Below the pieces are notes generated by a model that ran no database searches, was not told the DNA's origin, and worked only from the letters and a program-made list of their open reading frames with translations. From an uncultured Oscillospiraceae bacterium (lineage in GTDB: Bacteria > Bacillota > Clostridia > Oscillospirales > Ruminococcaceae), in contig CAKSIT010000001.1 of the NCBI GenBank assembly GCA_934462925.1, forward strand, positions 186,001 through 250,000: a stretch of 64,000 nt of DNA, in the 5' to 3' direction. Shown piece after piece: positions 48,267-57,258 of the stretch (position 1 is its first letter; every line of letters starts with the position of its first letter). The position numbers and the translations under genes were made by a program.

Positions 48267-49619
48267 ATGATGTTTACGGCACAGGAGATAGCGCAGGCGA
48301 CGGGCGGAACGCTCGTCGGGGAGAATGTGAGCGTATCGGGCGTATCCACGGATACCCGCACGATAGAGCGCGGAATGCTTTTTGCAGCGATAAAGGGCGA
48401 GAGCTTCGACGGCAACGAGTTTATAGCAAAGGCCGCGGAAAACGGCGCGGCTGCGGCGCTTTCCGACAGACCGCTCGGGAGCGTTGCGGCGGGCATTCCC
48501 GTAATATACGCGGACGATACGCGCAGGGCGCAGCTTGCGCTCGCGCGGCATTACCGCGAGCGGTTTGCCGTAAAGCTCTGCGGCGTTACGGGCAGCGTGG
48601 GCAAAACCTCCACAAAGGACATGATATACGCGGCGCTTTCCGCTAAGTATGAAACGCTGCGCACCGAGGGCAACTTCAACAACGACATAGGGCTGCCTAA
48701 AACGCTTTTCAGGCTTAATGAGAGCCATGGCGCGGCGGTTATCGAAATGGGCATGAGCGCGCTCGGCGAGATGAGCGTGCTGTCGCGCGCGGCAAAGCCC
48801 GACGTTGCGGTGATAACGAACATCGGCTGGTGTCACCTTGAAAATCTCGGCACGCGCGAGAATATCCTGCGCGCAAAGCTCGAGATACTAGACGGCATGA
48901 CCGCGGGCGCAGAGGTTATAATAAACGGCGACGACGAGCTGCTGCGCGGCGCGGATTACGGCAAGCATACCGTAGTGACCTACGGCTTCGGCGAGGGCTG
49001 CGATATCCGCGCAAAGGACATTGAAAGCACGGAAAACGGCGGACGTTTTACGCTGTGCGCGCACGGAAAGCGTTACGCGGCGGCAGTCCCCGTGGAGGGC
49101 GAACACCACATAAGAAACGCGCTTGCGGCGTTCGCCGTGGGCGAGGCGTTCGGCATGACGCCCGAGGAGATAATCCCCGCGTTTATGCGCTATCAGGGCT
49201 CGGGACTGCGCCAGAAATACGTCGAGTGCGGCAAAAAGACGTTTATTCTCGACTGCTACAACGCAAGCCCTGATTCCATGAAAAGCTCGCTGTCGCTTAT
49301 ACGCACAAGCCCGCGCAGGCGCGTTGCGGTTCTGGGCGATATGCTGGAGCTGGGCGAGATGTCCGCGAGCCTGCACGCAGGTATAGCCGATTTGCTTGTG
49401 CAGAGCGCCGACGCGGCTTTCCTTTACGGGCGCGAGATGCGCCGGTGCATGGAGCGGCTGAAAGCGCTCGGCGGGCCGCGGGCGTTCCACACGGAGGACA
49501 TGGAGGAGCTTGTGCGGCTTCTGCGCGAAAACCTGCGCGACGGCGATATCGTGCTGTTCAAGGGCAGCCGCGGAATGCGCATGGAGCAGGCGGCGCAGGC
49601 GCTTATTGACGCGGAATAA
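48267..49619 (+). CDS. murF: UDP-MurNAc-pentapeptide ligase MurF
   Basis: This 450-aa protein adds D-Ala-D-Ala to the UDP-MurNAc-tripeptide. It has the ATP loop GVTGSVGKTSTKDMI, TEGNFNNDIGLPKTLFRL, VIEMGMSALGEMS and LDCYNASPDSMKSSL. The start ATG 48267 (or 48270) follows AGGTGG and is 13 bp after the murE stop. Length and motif order are normal. Confidence 0.95.
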   Translation: MMFTAQEIAQATGGTLVGENVSVSGVSTDTRTIERGMLFAAIKGESFDGNEFIAKAAENGAAAALSDRPLGSVAAGIPVIYADDTRRAQLALARHYRERFAVKLCGVTGSVGKTSTKDMIYAALSAKYETLRTEGNFNNDIGLPKTLFRLNESHGAAVIEMGMSALGEMSVLSRAAKPDVAVITNIGWCHLENLGTRENILRAKLEILDGMTAGAEVIINGDDELLRGADYGKHTVVTYGFGEGCDIRAKDIESTENGGRFTLCAHGKRYAAAVPVEGEHHIRNALAAFAVGEAFGMTPEEIIPAFMRYQGSGLRQKYVECGKKTFILDCYNASPDSMKSSLSLIRTSPRRRVAVLGDMLELGEMSASLHAGIADLLVQSADAAFLYGREMRRCMERLKALGGPRAFHTEDMEELVRLLRENLRDGDIVLFKGSRGMRMEQAAQALIDAE

Positions 49620-49640
49620 AAAAACGGAGGGCGGTAACTC

Positions 49641-50684
49641 ATGACGTATATGTTCATCGGGGCGCTTATGGCGTGCGCGGCGTTTGCAATAACGTGGCTT
49701 GCGGGGATATGGTTCATACCGTTTCTGCATAAGCTTAAATACGGGCAGACGATACTTGACATAGGACCTAAATGGCACAAGGCCAAAAAGCAGGGAACGC
49801 CGACAATGGGCGGAATAATGTTCATTGCGGCGGTATTCGCGGCGTTTTTGTGCGGCATGATACTCTATCAGGGTACGGGCGCTGCGGACTTCGCCGCTTC
49901 GGATACGGCGGAGCTTATACGCTCGGCGGCGGGGCTTGTAATGGCGGTGCTTTTCGGGTTCATGGGCTTCCTCGACGACTTCATCAAGGTGAAGAAGAAG
50001 CACAACGAGGGACTGACCGTCATGCAGAAGATAGTCATTCAGGTGCTTATCATCGCGGCGTATTTCGCAACGCTCTATATCAGCGGCTGCGCGCGCACGG
50101 CGGTAACGTTCCCGTGGGGGTGGCAGTGGGACATGGGTCTGCTGTACTACCCGATAATGGGCGTTGTGATACTTTACCTTGTAAACGCCGTGAACCTTAC
50201 CGACGGCATTGACGGGCTTTGCTCGTCCGTTACGGTGGTGTATATGGCGGCGTTCACGATAATAGCGGGCTTTTGGGGCTTTTTCGCGCAGTCGCTGCTG
50301 GCGCTCTGCACGGCGGGCGGGTGCATAGGCTTTCTTATGTGGAATTTTCCCCCCGCAAAGGTGTTTATGGGCGACACAGGCTCGATGTTTCTGGGCGGCG
50401 TGGTGTGCGCGCTGGGCGTTGGCTGCGGGTGCGAGGTGCTGATGATAATCGCGGCGCTCGTTTACATCTGCGAGGCGCTGTCGGTGGTTATACAGGTTAC
50501 GGTGTTCAAGATAACCAAGAAGATAAACCACGCCACGGAGGGCAAGCGCCTTTTCAAGATGACCCCCATACACCACCACTTCGAGCTTAGCGGCTGGAGC
50601 GAGGTAAAGATAGACGTTGTATTCTCTGCGGCGGCTGCGGTATGCGGCGCTGCGGCGGTAATACTCGCGGCGAATATGTATTGA
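49641..50684 (+). CDS. mraY: phospho-MurNAc-pentapeptide transferase MraY
   Basis: The 347-aa protein has about ten membrane segments. Catalytic signatures are GPKWHKAKKQGTPTMGG, FLDDFIKVKKKHNEGL, VNAVNLTDGIDGL and the HHH motif in KMTPIHHHFELSGW. It makes lipid I from UDP-MurNAc-pentapeptide and undecaprenyl phosphate. The next gene is ftsW; the murD usually found between them in other phyla is absent. Confidence 0.96.
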   Translation: MTYMFIGALMACAAFAITWLAGIWFIPFLHKLKYGQTILDIGPKWHKAKKQGTPTMGGIMFIAAVFAAFLCGMILYQGTGAADFAASDTAELIRSAAGLVMAVLFGFMGFLDDFIKVKKKHNEGLTVMQKIVIQVLIIAAYFATLYISGCARTAVTFPWGWQWDMGLLYYPIMGVVILYLVNAVNLTDGIDGLCSSVTVVYMAAFTIIAGFWGFFAQSLLALCTAGGCIGFLMWNFPPAKVFMGDTGSMFLGGVVCALGVGCGCEVLMIIAALVYICEALSVVIQVTVFKITKKINHATEGKRLFKMTPIHHHFELSGWSEVKIDVVFSAAAAVCGAAAVILAANMY

Positions 50685-50710
50685 CGCATACGGCAGAAAC
50701 GGAGGCAGCA

Positions 50711-51931
50711 ATGGCAGAAAACGTTAAAAGGGCAGCCCCGCCCCGCAAGGCGAAAACGCCCAAGAATCCCGACAGAATACGCGTTCTGGACGCTGCGGGA
50801 AAGATAGACATACCCATGCTTGTAATAACGCTCGTGCTGCTCGCGTTCGGCATAACAATGATGTTTTCTGCGGGACACGCCCTGTCGTATCAGGAGTACG
50901 AGAACTCCTACGCGTTTGCGACAAAGCAGATGATAGCGGCGGCTCTGGGCATTGTCGCAATGTTTCTGGCGGCGGTGTTCGATTACCGCCTGCTGAGAAA
51001 GCGCTTTCGCATTAAAGGCACAAACATTGAGATAACGCTTTCGCATATCATTCTTGCGATTACGCTCGGGCTTACCTCGCTTACAATGGTTATAGGCGTA
51101 AGCAATATCGAGGACGGCCCTACGCGCTGGCTCAGAGTGCCGCTTTTCGGCACGTTCCAGCCGTCGGACTTCCTTAAGGTCGGGCTTATAATCTTCATGG
51201 CGTATTACATTCACCGCTATTCCGACAAGCTGCGCCTTTTCAAGTACGGAATGCTGCGCCCCATGATACTGTTCGTTATCGTTGCGGTAATTATGATAAG
51301 CCAGCCGCACCTTTCGGGACTTGTTATCATGACGCTTATATGCGGCCTTATGCTCGTTGTCGGCGGCATAAACATGAAGCCGCTGTTTATTGTAGGCGCG
51401 ATAGTCGTGCTGATAGTCGTGGCGCTCATAAGCTTCTCGGACTTCTCCTACTTCCAATCGAGAATAGCCACCACCTTCGACCCGCTTGCAGACAAGCAGA
51501 AAACCACCTACCAGTCGTATCAGGCGATACTTGCGGTAGGCTCGGGCGGCTTCTGGGGCGTGGGCTTCGGCAATTCCGCGCAGAAGTACGGCAGCCTGCC
51601 CGAGGCGCAGAACGACTTCGTTTACGCCGTTCTCTGCGAGGAGCTGGGCTTTGTCGGCGGGCTTGCGGTAATAATCCTGTTTATGATATTCGTGTTCAGG
51701 GGCTTTTACATAGCGCGCCATGCCGAGGATAAGTTCGGCATGATGCTGGCTACCGGCATAACGCTTCAGATAGGCATACAGGCGCTGCTGAACATAGGCG
51801 TAAACGTGTGCTGCATACCTAACACGGGCATATCGCTGCCGTTTTTCAGCTACGGCGGCACGGCGCTTCTCGTGCAGCTGGCGGAGGTGGGACTGCTGCT
51901 TTCCGTAAGTAAGCGCGCGGACCTCAATTGA
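50711..51931 (+). CDS. ftsW: SEDS glycosyltransferase FtsW/SpoVE
   Basis: The product is 406 aa from ATG 50711 behind GGAGG; longer forms lie within mraY. A basic N-terminus is followed by about ten membrane segments. SEDS markers are GPTRWLRVPLFGTFQPSDFL, GVGFGNSAQKYGSLPEAQND and the C-terminal NTGISLPFFSYGGTALL. It polymerises septal (or spore) glycan strands together with the PBP at 44358. Confidence 0.92.
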   Translation: MAENVKRAAPPRKAKTPKNPDRIRVLDAAGKIDIPMLVITLVLLAFGITMMFSAGHALSYQEYENSYAFATKQMIAAALGIVAMFLAAVFDYRLLRKRFRIKGTNIEITLSHIILAITLGLTSLTMVIGVSNIEDGPTRWLRVPLFGTFQPSDFLKVGLIIFMAYYIHRYSDKLRLFKYGMLRPMILFVIVAVIMISQPHLSGLVIMTLICGLMLVVGGINMKPLFIVGAIVVLIVVALISFSDFSYFQSRIATTFDPLADKQKTTYQSYQAILAVGSGGFWGVGFGNSAQKYGSLPEAQNDFVYAVLCEELGFVGGLAVIILFMIFVFRGFYIARHAEDKFGMMLATGITLQIGIQALLNIGVNVCCIPNTGISLPFFSYGGTALLVQLAEVGLLLSVSKRADLN

Positions 51932-51953
51932 CGAAAAAAGGACGGTAAACGAA

Positions 51954-53084
51954 ATGAAAGCGATATTTGCGGCAGGCGGCACGGCGGGACACATCAACCC
52001 CGCCCTTGCCATAGCGGACAGGCTGAAAAGCGTGTTCCCCGACGCGCAGATACTCTTTATCGGCACGCCGAGCGGCATGGAGAGCCGCCTTGTGACAAAG
52101 GCGGGTTACGACTTCGAGGGTGTTGAGATGGCAGGCTTCCAGCGCCGCCTTTCGGTAAAGAATATCGGCAGAAACATCAAGGCGGCGTACTGCTACTTTA
52201 TCTCGGCAAAGGCGCGCGTGCGCAGGATTCTTAAGGACTTCGCGCCCGACGTTGTTATAGGCACGGGCGGGTACGTTACCGCAACGGTACTCGGGCAGGC
52301 GTGCGCGCTCGGCATAAAGACGGTAACGCACGAGAGCAACTCCTACCCCGGAATGGCGACTAAAATGCTGTGCAAAAAGGCGGACAGGGTGCTGCTTGCA
52401 AGCGAGGACGCGAAAAAGCACCTCAGCGCGCCCGAGCGCTGCATAGTAACGGGAAATCCCCTGCGCAGCAATATTCAGATAGAGGACAGGGAAGCCGCGC
52501 GCAAGCGCCTTGGCCTGCCCGAGGGCTTCACGGTGCTGTCCTTTGGCGGCAGCCTTGGCGCTAACCGCATAACCGAGGCGGTAGCGGAGCTTATCGCATG
52601 GGAGGGCAGAAAGGGCGGCATAAACCACATTCACTCCTACGGCGCAAAGGGCAAGGACCTGTTTTACAGCGCGCTTGAAGCGAGCGGCGCGAAAGTAGAC
52701 GCCGCGCGCCACATTTTCCGCGACTACATTGACAATATGTACACCTGTATGTGCGCGGCGGACCTTATCATCTCCCGCGCGGGCGCAATGACGATAACCG
52801 AGCTTACCGCGATAGGCAGACCCTCCATTCTCGTGCCGTACCCCAACGCTGCGGAGAACCACCAGTATTACAACGCGCTTACGCTAAGCAACGCGCACGC
52901 GGCTATTCTTATAGAGGACAAGGACCTTACAAAGGCGCGCCTTGTCGAGGAGGTTTCGCGCCTTTACGCGGACAGGGACAGGCTCTCCCTTATGGAGCGC
53001 AACGCGAAGAACTCCGCGGAGAATAACGCGGCGGACAGGATATTGAAAGAAATTTTAGAGGTAGCAGGCGAGGCGGCGGTATAA
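51954..53084 (+). CDS. murG: UDP-GlcNAc transferase MurG (lipid II synthesis)
   Basis: The 376-aa GT-B fold enzyme has an N-terminal AAGGTAGHINPALAIADRL (GGTxGHxxP) and TGGYVTATVLGQACAL. In the C-terminal half there are SFGGSLGANRITEAV and ISRAGAMTITELTAIGRPSI. It adds GlcNAc to lipid I at the inner membrane face. The order ftsW-murG is conserved. Confidence 0.96.
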   Translation: MKAIFAAGGTAGHINPALAIADRLKSVFPDAQILFIGTPSGMESRLVTKAGYDFEGVEMAGFQRRLSVKNIGRNIKAAYCYFISAKARVRRILKDFAPDVVIGTGGYVTATVLGQACALGIKTVTHESNSYPGMATKMLCKKADRVLLASEDAKKHLSAPERCIVTGNPLRSNIQIEDREAARKRLGLPEGFTVLSFGGSLGANRITEAVAELIAWEGRKGGINHIHSYGAKGKDLFYSALEASGAKVDAARHIFRDYIDNMYTCMCAADLIISRAGAMTITELTAIGRPSILVPYPNAAENHQYYNALTLSNAHAAILIEDKDLTKARLVEEVSRLYADRDRLSLMERNAKNSAENNAADRILKEILEVAGEAAV

Positions 53085-53156
53085 CGCGCTCTCACCAAAA
53101 ACGCTCCTGCGACATAGTATGCTCCATAAAGCAGTATGTCGTAAGGAGTTGATTTT

Positions 53157-54422
53157 GTGGAAACAGGACAGAAGCTGATAGTAAACGGCGGCAGGCGGCT
53201 CGAGGGCGAAATCGCCGTTCACGGCGCGAAAAACAGCGCTCTGCCGCTGCTCTGCGCGGCGGTGCTTGCCCACGGAGAAAGCGTGCTGCACAACTGCCCG
53301 CGCCTTTCCGACGTCGATACCGCGTGCAGGATACTTTCCTGCCTTGGCTGCCGCTGCTCGCGCTCGGGCGGCACGGTGTGCGTGGACGCGGCGAACGTTA
53401 CGGGCGCGGAGATACCCGAGAGCCTTATGCGCGAAATGCGCTCGAGCATTGTGTTTTTAGGCGCGGTGCTTGGCAGAACGGGCAGGTGCAGGCTGTCGTT
53501 CCCCGGCGGGTGCGAGCTTGGCGCGCGGCCTATCGACCTGCACATAAGCGCGCTGCGGCAAATGGGCGCGGAAATAAGCGAGGAACACGGCTGCCTTGAA
53601 TGCAGCGCGCCGACAGGGCTTCACGGCGCGCGGATAACGCTCTCGTTCCCGTCCGTGGGCGCTACGGAGAACATTCTGCTGGCGGCGGCGTGCGCGCAGG
53701 GCGAAACGCAGATACATAACGCGGCGTGCGAACCCGAAATAGCCGACCTCGCCGCCTTTCTTACCAAGTGCGGCGCTAAAATAAGCGGCGCGGGCGGCAG
53801 CGTTATCACCGTTGAGGGCGTAAAGCGCCTTGAATGCGCAGAACACAGCGTTATCCCCGACAGAATAGCCGCCGAAACGTATCTCTGCGCGGGAGCGATA
53901 ACGCGCGGCGAGCTTATTTTAACGCGCTGCGAGCCGCAGCACATGACGGCGTTCCTGACGCTGCTTGAAAGCATGGGCTGCCGCGTGTACGCGTACGGCG
54001 AGGGCAAGCTGTTCATCAGCTGCCGCAGGCGGCTTTCCGCCCCGCAGACGGTAAGAACCATGCCGTACCCCGGCTTCCCGACGGATATACAAGCGCCGTT
54101 TACCGCGCTTTGCACAACGGCGGCGGGTACGTCGGTCGTGGTGGAAACGATATTCGAGAATCGCTTCCGCCATGTAAGCGAGCTTATGCGGCTGGGCGCG
54201 CAGATTAAGGTAGAGGGCAGGGTAGCCGTAATACAGGGCGTGGAGCGCCTTTCGGGCGCGAAGCTATGCGCGGCGGAGCTTCGCGGCGGCGCGGCGCTTG
54301 TAACGGCGGCGCTTGCCGCGGAGGGTACTAGCGAGATAAGCGGCACGGCGTATATCGACAGGGGCTACGAGAGCATAGAAAACGCGCTGCGCTCGGTTGG
54401 CGCGGACATAAGGCGCGCGTAA
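53157..54422 (+). CDS. murA: UDP-GlcNAc 1-carboxyvinyltransferase MurA
   Basis: The product is 421 aa with a GTG start behind AAGGAG. The EPT fold carries RRLEGEIAVHGAKNSALPLL at the N-terminus. The active-site loop reads FPGGCELGARPIDLHISALR with the fosfomycin-reactive Cys retained, and YPGFPTDIQAPFTAL follows. It catalyses the first committed step of peptidoglycan synthesis. Placement inside the dcw cluster, after murG, replaces the murC/murB usual in other lineages. Confidence 0.94.
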   Translation: METGQKLIVNGGRRLEGEIAVHGAKNSALPLLCAAVLAHGESVLHNCPRLSDVDTACRILSCLGCRCSRSGGTVCVDAANVTGAEIPESLMREMRSSIVFLGAVLGRTGRCRLSFPGGCELGARPIDLHISALRQMGAEISEEHGCLECSAPTGLHGARITLSFPSVGATENILLAAACAQGETQIHNAACEPEIADLAAFLTKCGAKISGAGGSVITVEGVKRLECAEHSVIPDRIAAETYLCAGAITRGELILTRCEPQHMTAFLTLLESMGCRVYAYGEGKLFISCRRRLSAPQTVRTMPYPGFPTDIQAPFTALCTTAAGTSVVVETIFENRFRHVSELMRLGAQIKVEGRVAVIQGVERLSGAKLCAAELRGGAALVTAALAAEGTSEISGTAYIDRGYESIENALRSVGADIRRA

Positions 54423-54452
54423 AAGGACGATAAGTAACAAGGAGAGAGTAAA

Positions 54453-55517
54453 ATGGCAGGAACAGACCCCCGCAGAAATCCGCGCACGGGCGGCTCGCCG
54501 CAGGGCAGGGCAGGAAACGCACAGCCGCGCCGCCCCTTACAGCGCGCGCAGGGCGCGCCCCGTCCGCATGGCAGCCTCCGTCCGCGTGACGAGCGTCGTC
54601 CGCAGGCTGAGCGCAGACCGCAAGGCGAGCCTCGCCCTCAAAGCGACCCGCGCAGGGCGCAGCGGGCGGCTTCGCAGGCAATGCAGCAGCGCAGCCCCTC
54701 CGCAAGAAGGCGCGGCGCGCGCGGCAGAAACTACACCTACTACTACATTCTCATATTCGCGGTGTTCGCGGTGGTGTTCGTTGTGCTTGCAAACACGGTG
54801 CTGTTCAGGTGCGTGAGCTTTGAGGTAGAGGGCGCGGGCAGGTACAGCGCGGAGGAGATAATCGCGGCTTCCGGACTCAAAAAGGGCGATAATCTGCTGC
54901 ACATAAGCGCTGCGGGCGCGGAAAAGGCGGTGGTAGGCTCGCTTGCGTACATAGACAGCGCGCAGGTGAAAAAGCGCTTCCCCACGAAGATAAAGATAAT
55001 CGTCGAGGAGTCCGAGAAGTGGTTCGCTGTCGTTCAGGACGGCAAAACCGCGATAGTGTCGCGCGGCGGCAAGATAATCGACAGCGCCGCAGACAGCAGC
55101 ATTGTACAGGTAACGGGCTACGAGGCAAAGTCATTAGATGTGGGCGGAATTCTCGAATCCGAGGTGACGGGCAAGAACGGCATTCCCGAGGAGCTGCTTG
55201 AAGCCGCGGACAAGGCGGGGCTTTCGGGCATAAGCGCCATAGACATGACCGACAGGTTTTCGCTTGTGGTGAGCTGCGGCAGCAGGATAACGCTTGAACT
55301 GGGCAATATAAGCGATATCGAAACCAAGCTAAATATTGCGGCGGGCGTTATAAAAAGCGAGATTTCCCCGACCGACGAGGTAATACTGAATCTTGTAGAC
55401 CCCGATAAGGTGGTGTGCCGCTTTGCAAACGCAGGCGGCGACCTGCCCGAGCTGCCGCCCGTACCCGCGCAGACCGAGGAATCCGCGCAGTCCGCTGAAT
55501 CGGCTGAAAGCGCGTAA
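54453..55517 (+). CDS. ftsQ: cell division protein FtsQ/DivIB
   Basis: In this 354-aa protein, residues 1-90 are a disordered, very basic Arg/Gln/Pro-rich cytoplasmic tail. One membrane segment follows (YYYILIFAVFAVVFVVLANT). The POTRA domain begins VSFEVEGAGRYSAEEIIAAS, and beta domains end at DKVVCRFANAGGD. A short acidic low-complexity end has SAESAESA. The protein links FtsL to the division machinery. The basic tail is longer than in typical homologues. Confidence 0.9.
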   Translation: MAGTDPRRNPRTGGSPQGRAGNAQPRRPLQRAQGAPRPHGSLRPRDERRPQAERRPQGEPRPQSDPRRAQRAASQAMQQRSPSARRRGARGRNYTYYYILIFAVFAVVFVVLANTVLFRCVSFEVEGAGRYSAEEIIAASGLKKGDNLLHISAAGAEKAVVGSLAYIDSAQVKKRFPTKIKIIVEESEKWFAVVQDGKTAIVSRGGKIIDSAADSSIVQVTGYEAKSLDVGGILESEVTGKNGIPEELLEAADKAGLSGISAIDMTDRFSLVVSCGSRITLELGNISDIETKLNIAAGVIKSEISPTDEVILNLVDPDKVVCRFANAGGDLPELPPVPAQTEESAQSAESAESA

Positions 55518-55581
55518 GCGGCAGAATCTGCAATTATTTTTGGTAATTTGCCAAAGCTGCAAAAAAAATTTCACAAAAAGG

Positions 55582-55610
55582 TTGAAATTTTTTCTGATGT
55601 CTGTTATAAT
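55582..55610 (+). promoter_or_regulatory. sigma-A promoter of ftsZ
   Basis: TTGAAA, 17 bp, TATAAT, leaving a leader of about 145 nt. ftsZ can thus be expressed apart from the upstream dcw genes. Confidence 0.8.
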
Positions 55611-55761
55611 AAAACATAGGCGGCAGTCCTGCCCGTCGGCGCGGCATTCTTTGCATGGCTGACGGATAGCAGTTTCGTGCGTGTTTATCGGCAGCCGCAG
55701 TTGATAATTCAAGGATACAAGCAATTTTTTTGACGTATATATTTTATGGAGGGGAAGTACA

Positions 55762-56916
55762 ATGGCTTTTGAACCGAACAACGAAGAAGAATTTTCCTTT
55801 GACGGAGATTTCGTGAGCGATACAAAAATCGTGGTATTCGGCGTTGGCGGCGGCGGCGGAAACGCTGTTGCTTCAATGGTGGAGAGCAATGTCGGCGATG
55901 TTTCGTACGTGGTTGCGAACACCGACGTCAAGGCGCTTATAAATAAGGACGCTTCCAAGATGAAAAGGATACAGCTCGGGCGCGAAACCACCAGAGGACG
56001 CGGCGCGGGCAACAATCCCCTTGTAGGTGCTGCGTGCGCAAAGGAAAACCGCAAGGACATCGAGCAGGAGCTTGACGGCGCTGCAATGGTGTTTATAGCG
56101 GCAGGCATGGGCGGCGGCACGGGTACGGGCGCAGCTCCCATAGTTGCGCAGGCGGCGAAGGAGAAAGATATTCTCACCGTTGGCGTTGTTACAAAGCCGT
56201 TTAATTACGAGGGCGCAAGCAAGATGAATCAGGCGCTCAAGGGCATACAGGAAATGCGCCAGTACGTTGACGCGCTTATCGTTATCCCGAACGAGCGCAT
56301 TAACGACATAAGCGACGAGAAGCTCACGGTAAAGAGCGCGTTCAAGATGGTTGACAGCGTTCTGTGCAAGGCGGTTCTCGGCATAATCACGCTGCTTAAC
56401 GGCGAGGGCTACGTAAACGTAGACTTTGCGGATATCTGCATGGCGCTCAGGCAGTCGGGCATTGCGCATATGGCTATAGGCCACGGCAAGGGCGAAAACA
56501 AGTGCAAGAACGCGGTAGACGAGGTTCTTCACAGCCCGCTGCTCGAAACGTCGATAGACGGCGCGCGCAGGGGTCTGCTCAACATAAGCATTCCGCAGAG
56601 CTTCCCGCTTGACGAGTACGAACAGCTCGTATCCGAGATTTCCGCGAGATTCAACGCGGACGCGGAGTTCAAGGCGGGCGTTGTGTTCGACGATTCCCTC
56701 GGCGACGACGAGGTAACGGTAATCGCTATAGCGACCGACTTCGGCGACGAGATGGACGATATAATCATGAACAGCAGACCTGCCGAGGACAGACCTGCCG
56801 CACCCGCTGCGAATACCGCGGCTGCGCCTGCGGCAAGCACCGTACCCGCACCCGCTTCGGGCGGCGACGACAACATCAACGACCTGCTCAACCTGCTCAA
56901 CAGCTATAAGAACTGA
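55762..56916 (+). CDS. ftsZ: tubulin-like division GTPase FtsZ
   Basis: The 384-aa protein has the phosphate-binding FGVGGGGGNAVASMVE near the N-terminus, the tubulin signature GGGTGTGAAPIVAQ, GVVTKPFNYEGA and PNERINDISDEKLTVKSAFK. The globular part ends near residue 325. A Pro/Ala linker follows, and the last residues are DDNINDLLNLLNSYKN. The canonical C-terminal peptide (DIPxFLR-type) that docks FtsA is not recognisable, and no ftsA gene is in the cluster. GGAGGGG precedes the ATG. Confidence 0.97.
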   Translation: MAFEPNNEEEFSFDGDFVSDTKIVVFGVGGGGGNAVASMVESNVGDVSYVVANTDVKALINKDASKMKRIQLGRETTRGRGAGNNPLVGAACAKENRKDIEQELDGAAMVFIAAGMGGGTGTGAAPIVAQAAKEKDILTVGVVTKPFNYEGASKMNQALKGIQEMRQYVDALIVIPNERINDISDEKLTVKSAFKMVDSVLCKAVLGIITLLNGEGYVNVDFADICMALRQSGIAHMAIGHGKGENKCKNAVDEVLHSPLLETSIDGARRGLLNISIPQSFPLDEYEQLVSEISARFNADAEFKAGVVFDDSLGDDEVTVIAIATDFGDEMDDIIMNSRPAEDRPAAPAANTAAAPAASTVPAPASGGDDNINDLLNLLNSYKN

Positions 56917-56921
56917 CATCT

Positions 56922-56965
56922 CAAGGCAATGCCGCAGACCCGCAGCAGGGGGCGGCGTTGCCTTG
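56922..56965 (+). terminator. hairpin after ftsZ
   Basis: CAAGGCAA-T-GCCGC pairs with GGCGGC-G-TTGCCTTG around a GC-rich loop. The stem is strong but there is no U tract. The motif GGCAGGGGGCGGCGTT recurs near 57036, so this gap (56917-57258) contains a small direct repeat in addition to the promoter. No gene is seen. Confidence 0.5.
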
Positions 56966-57136
56966 AAACCGTATCTGCGCCCGCTTTAAGGCGCACAACA
57001 GCGTCTCCCGAGCGAGCGGTGCTCTTTGCGTTTGGCAGGGGGCGGCGTTTTGTTCGGGTTTGTTCTTATAGGGGCGCTGGGCGCGGCTGCGCAGAGTGAC
57101 GTTTTTGTGTAACCTGCTCAAAGCGGCGAAAAGCAC

Positions 57137-57165
57137 TTGAATTTTTTCTGCGTTTGATATACAAT
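57137..57165 (+). promoter_or_regulatory. sigma-A promoter of the surface protein gene at 57259
   Basis: TTGAAT, 17 bp, TACAAT. Confidence 0.7.
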
Positions 57166-57258
57166 ATAAAGGCAGCACCACGTAAGCGGGGGATTCGTGC
57201 GCGGCTGCTAATGGCAAATACATACCCGCGTGGGCGGGAAACTATGGAGGGGAATCCC

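Noticed and set aside
48888..50711. Very long minus-strand ORFs opposite murF/mraY/ftsW (607 and 538 codons)
   Set aside because: They oppose complete, motif-bearing cell wall genes and have His/Arg/Tyr-rich nonsense composition typical of antisense frames in GC-rich DNA.
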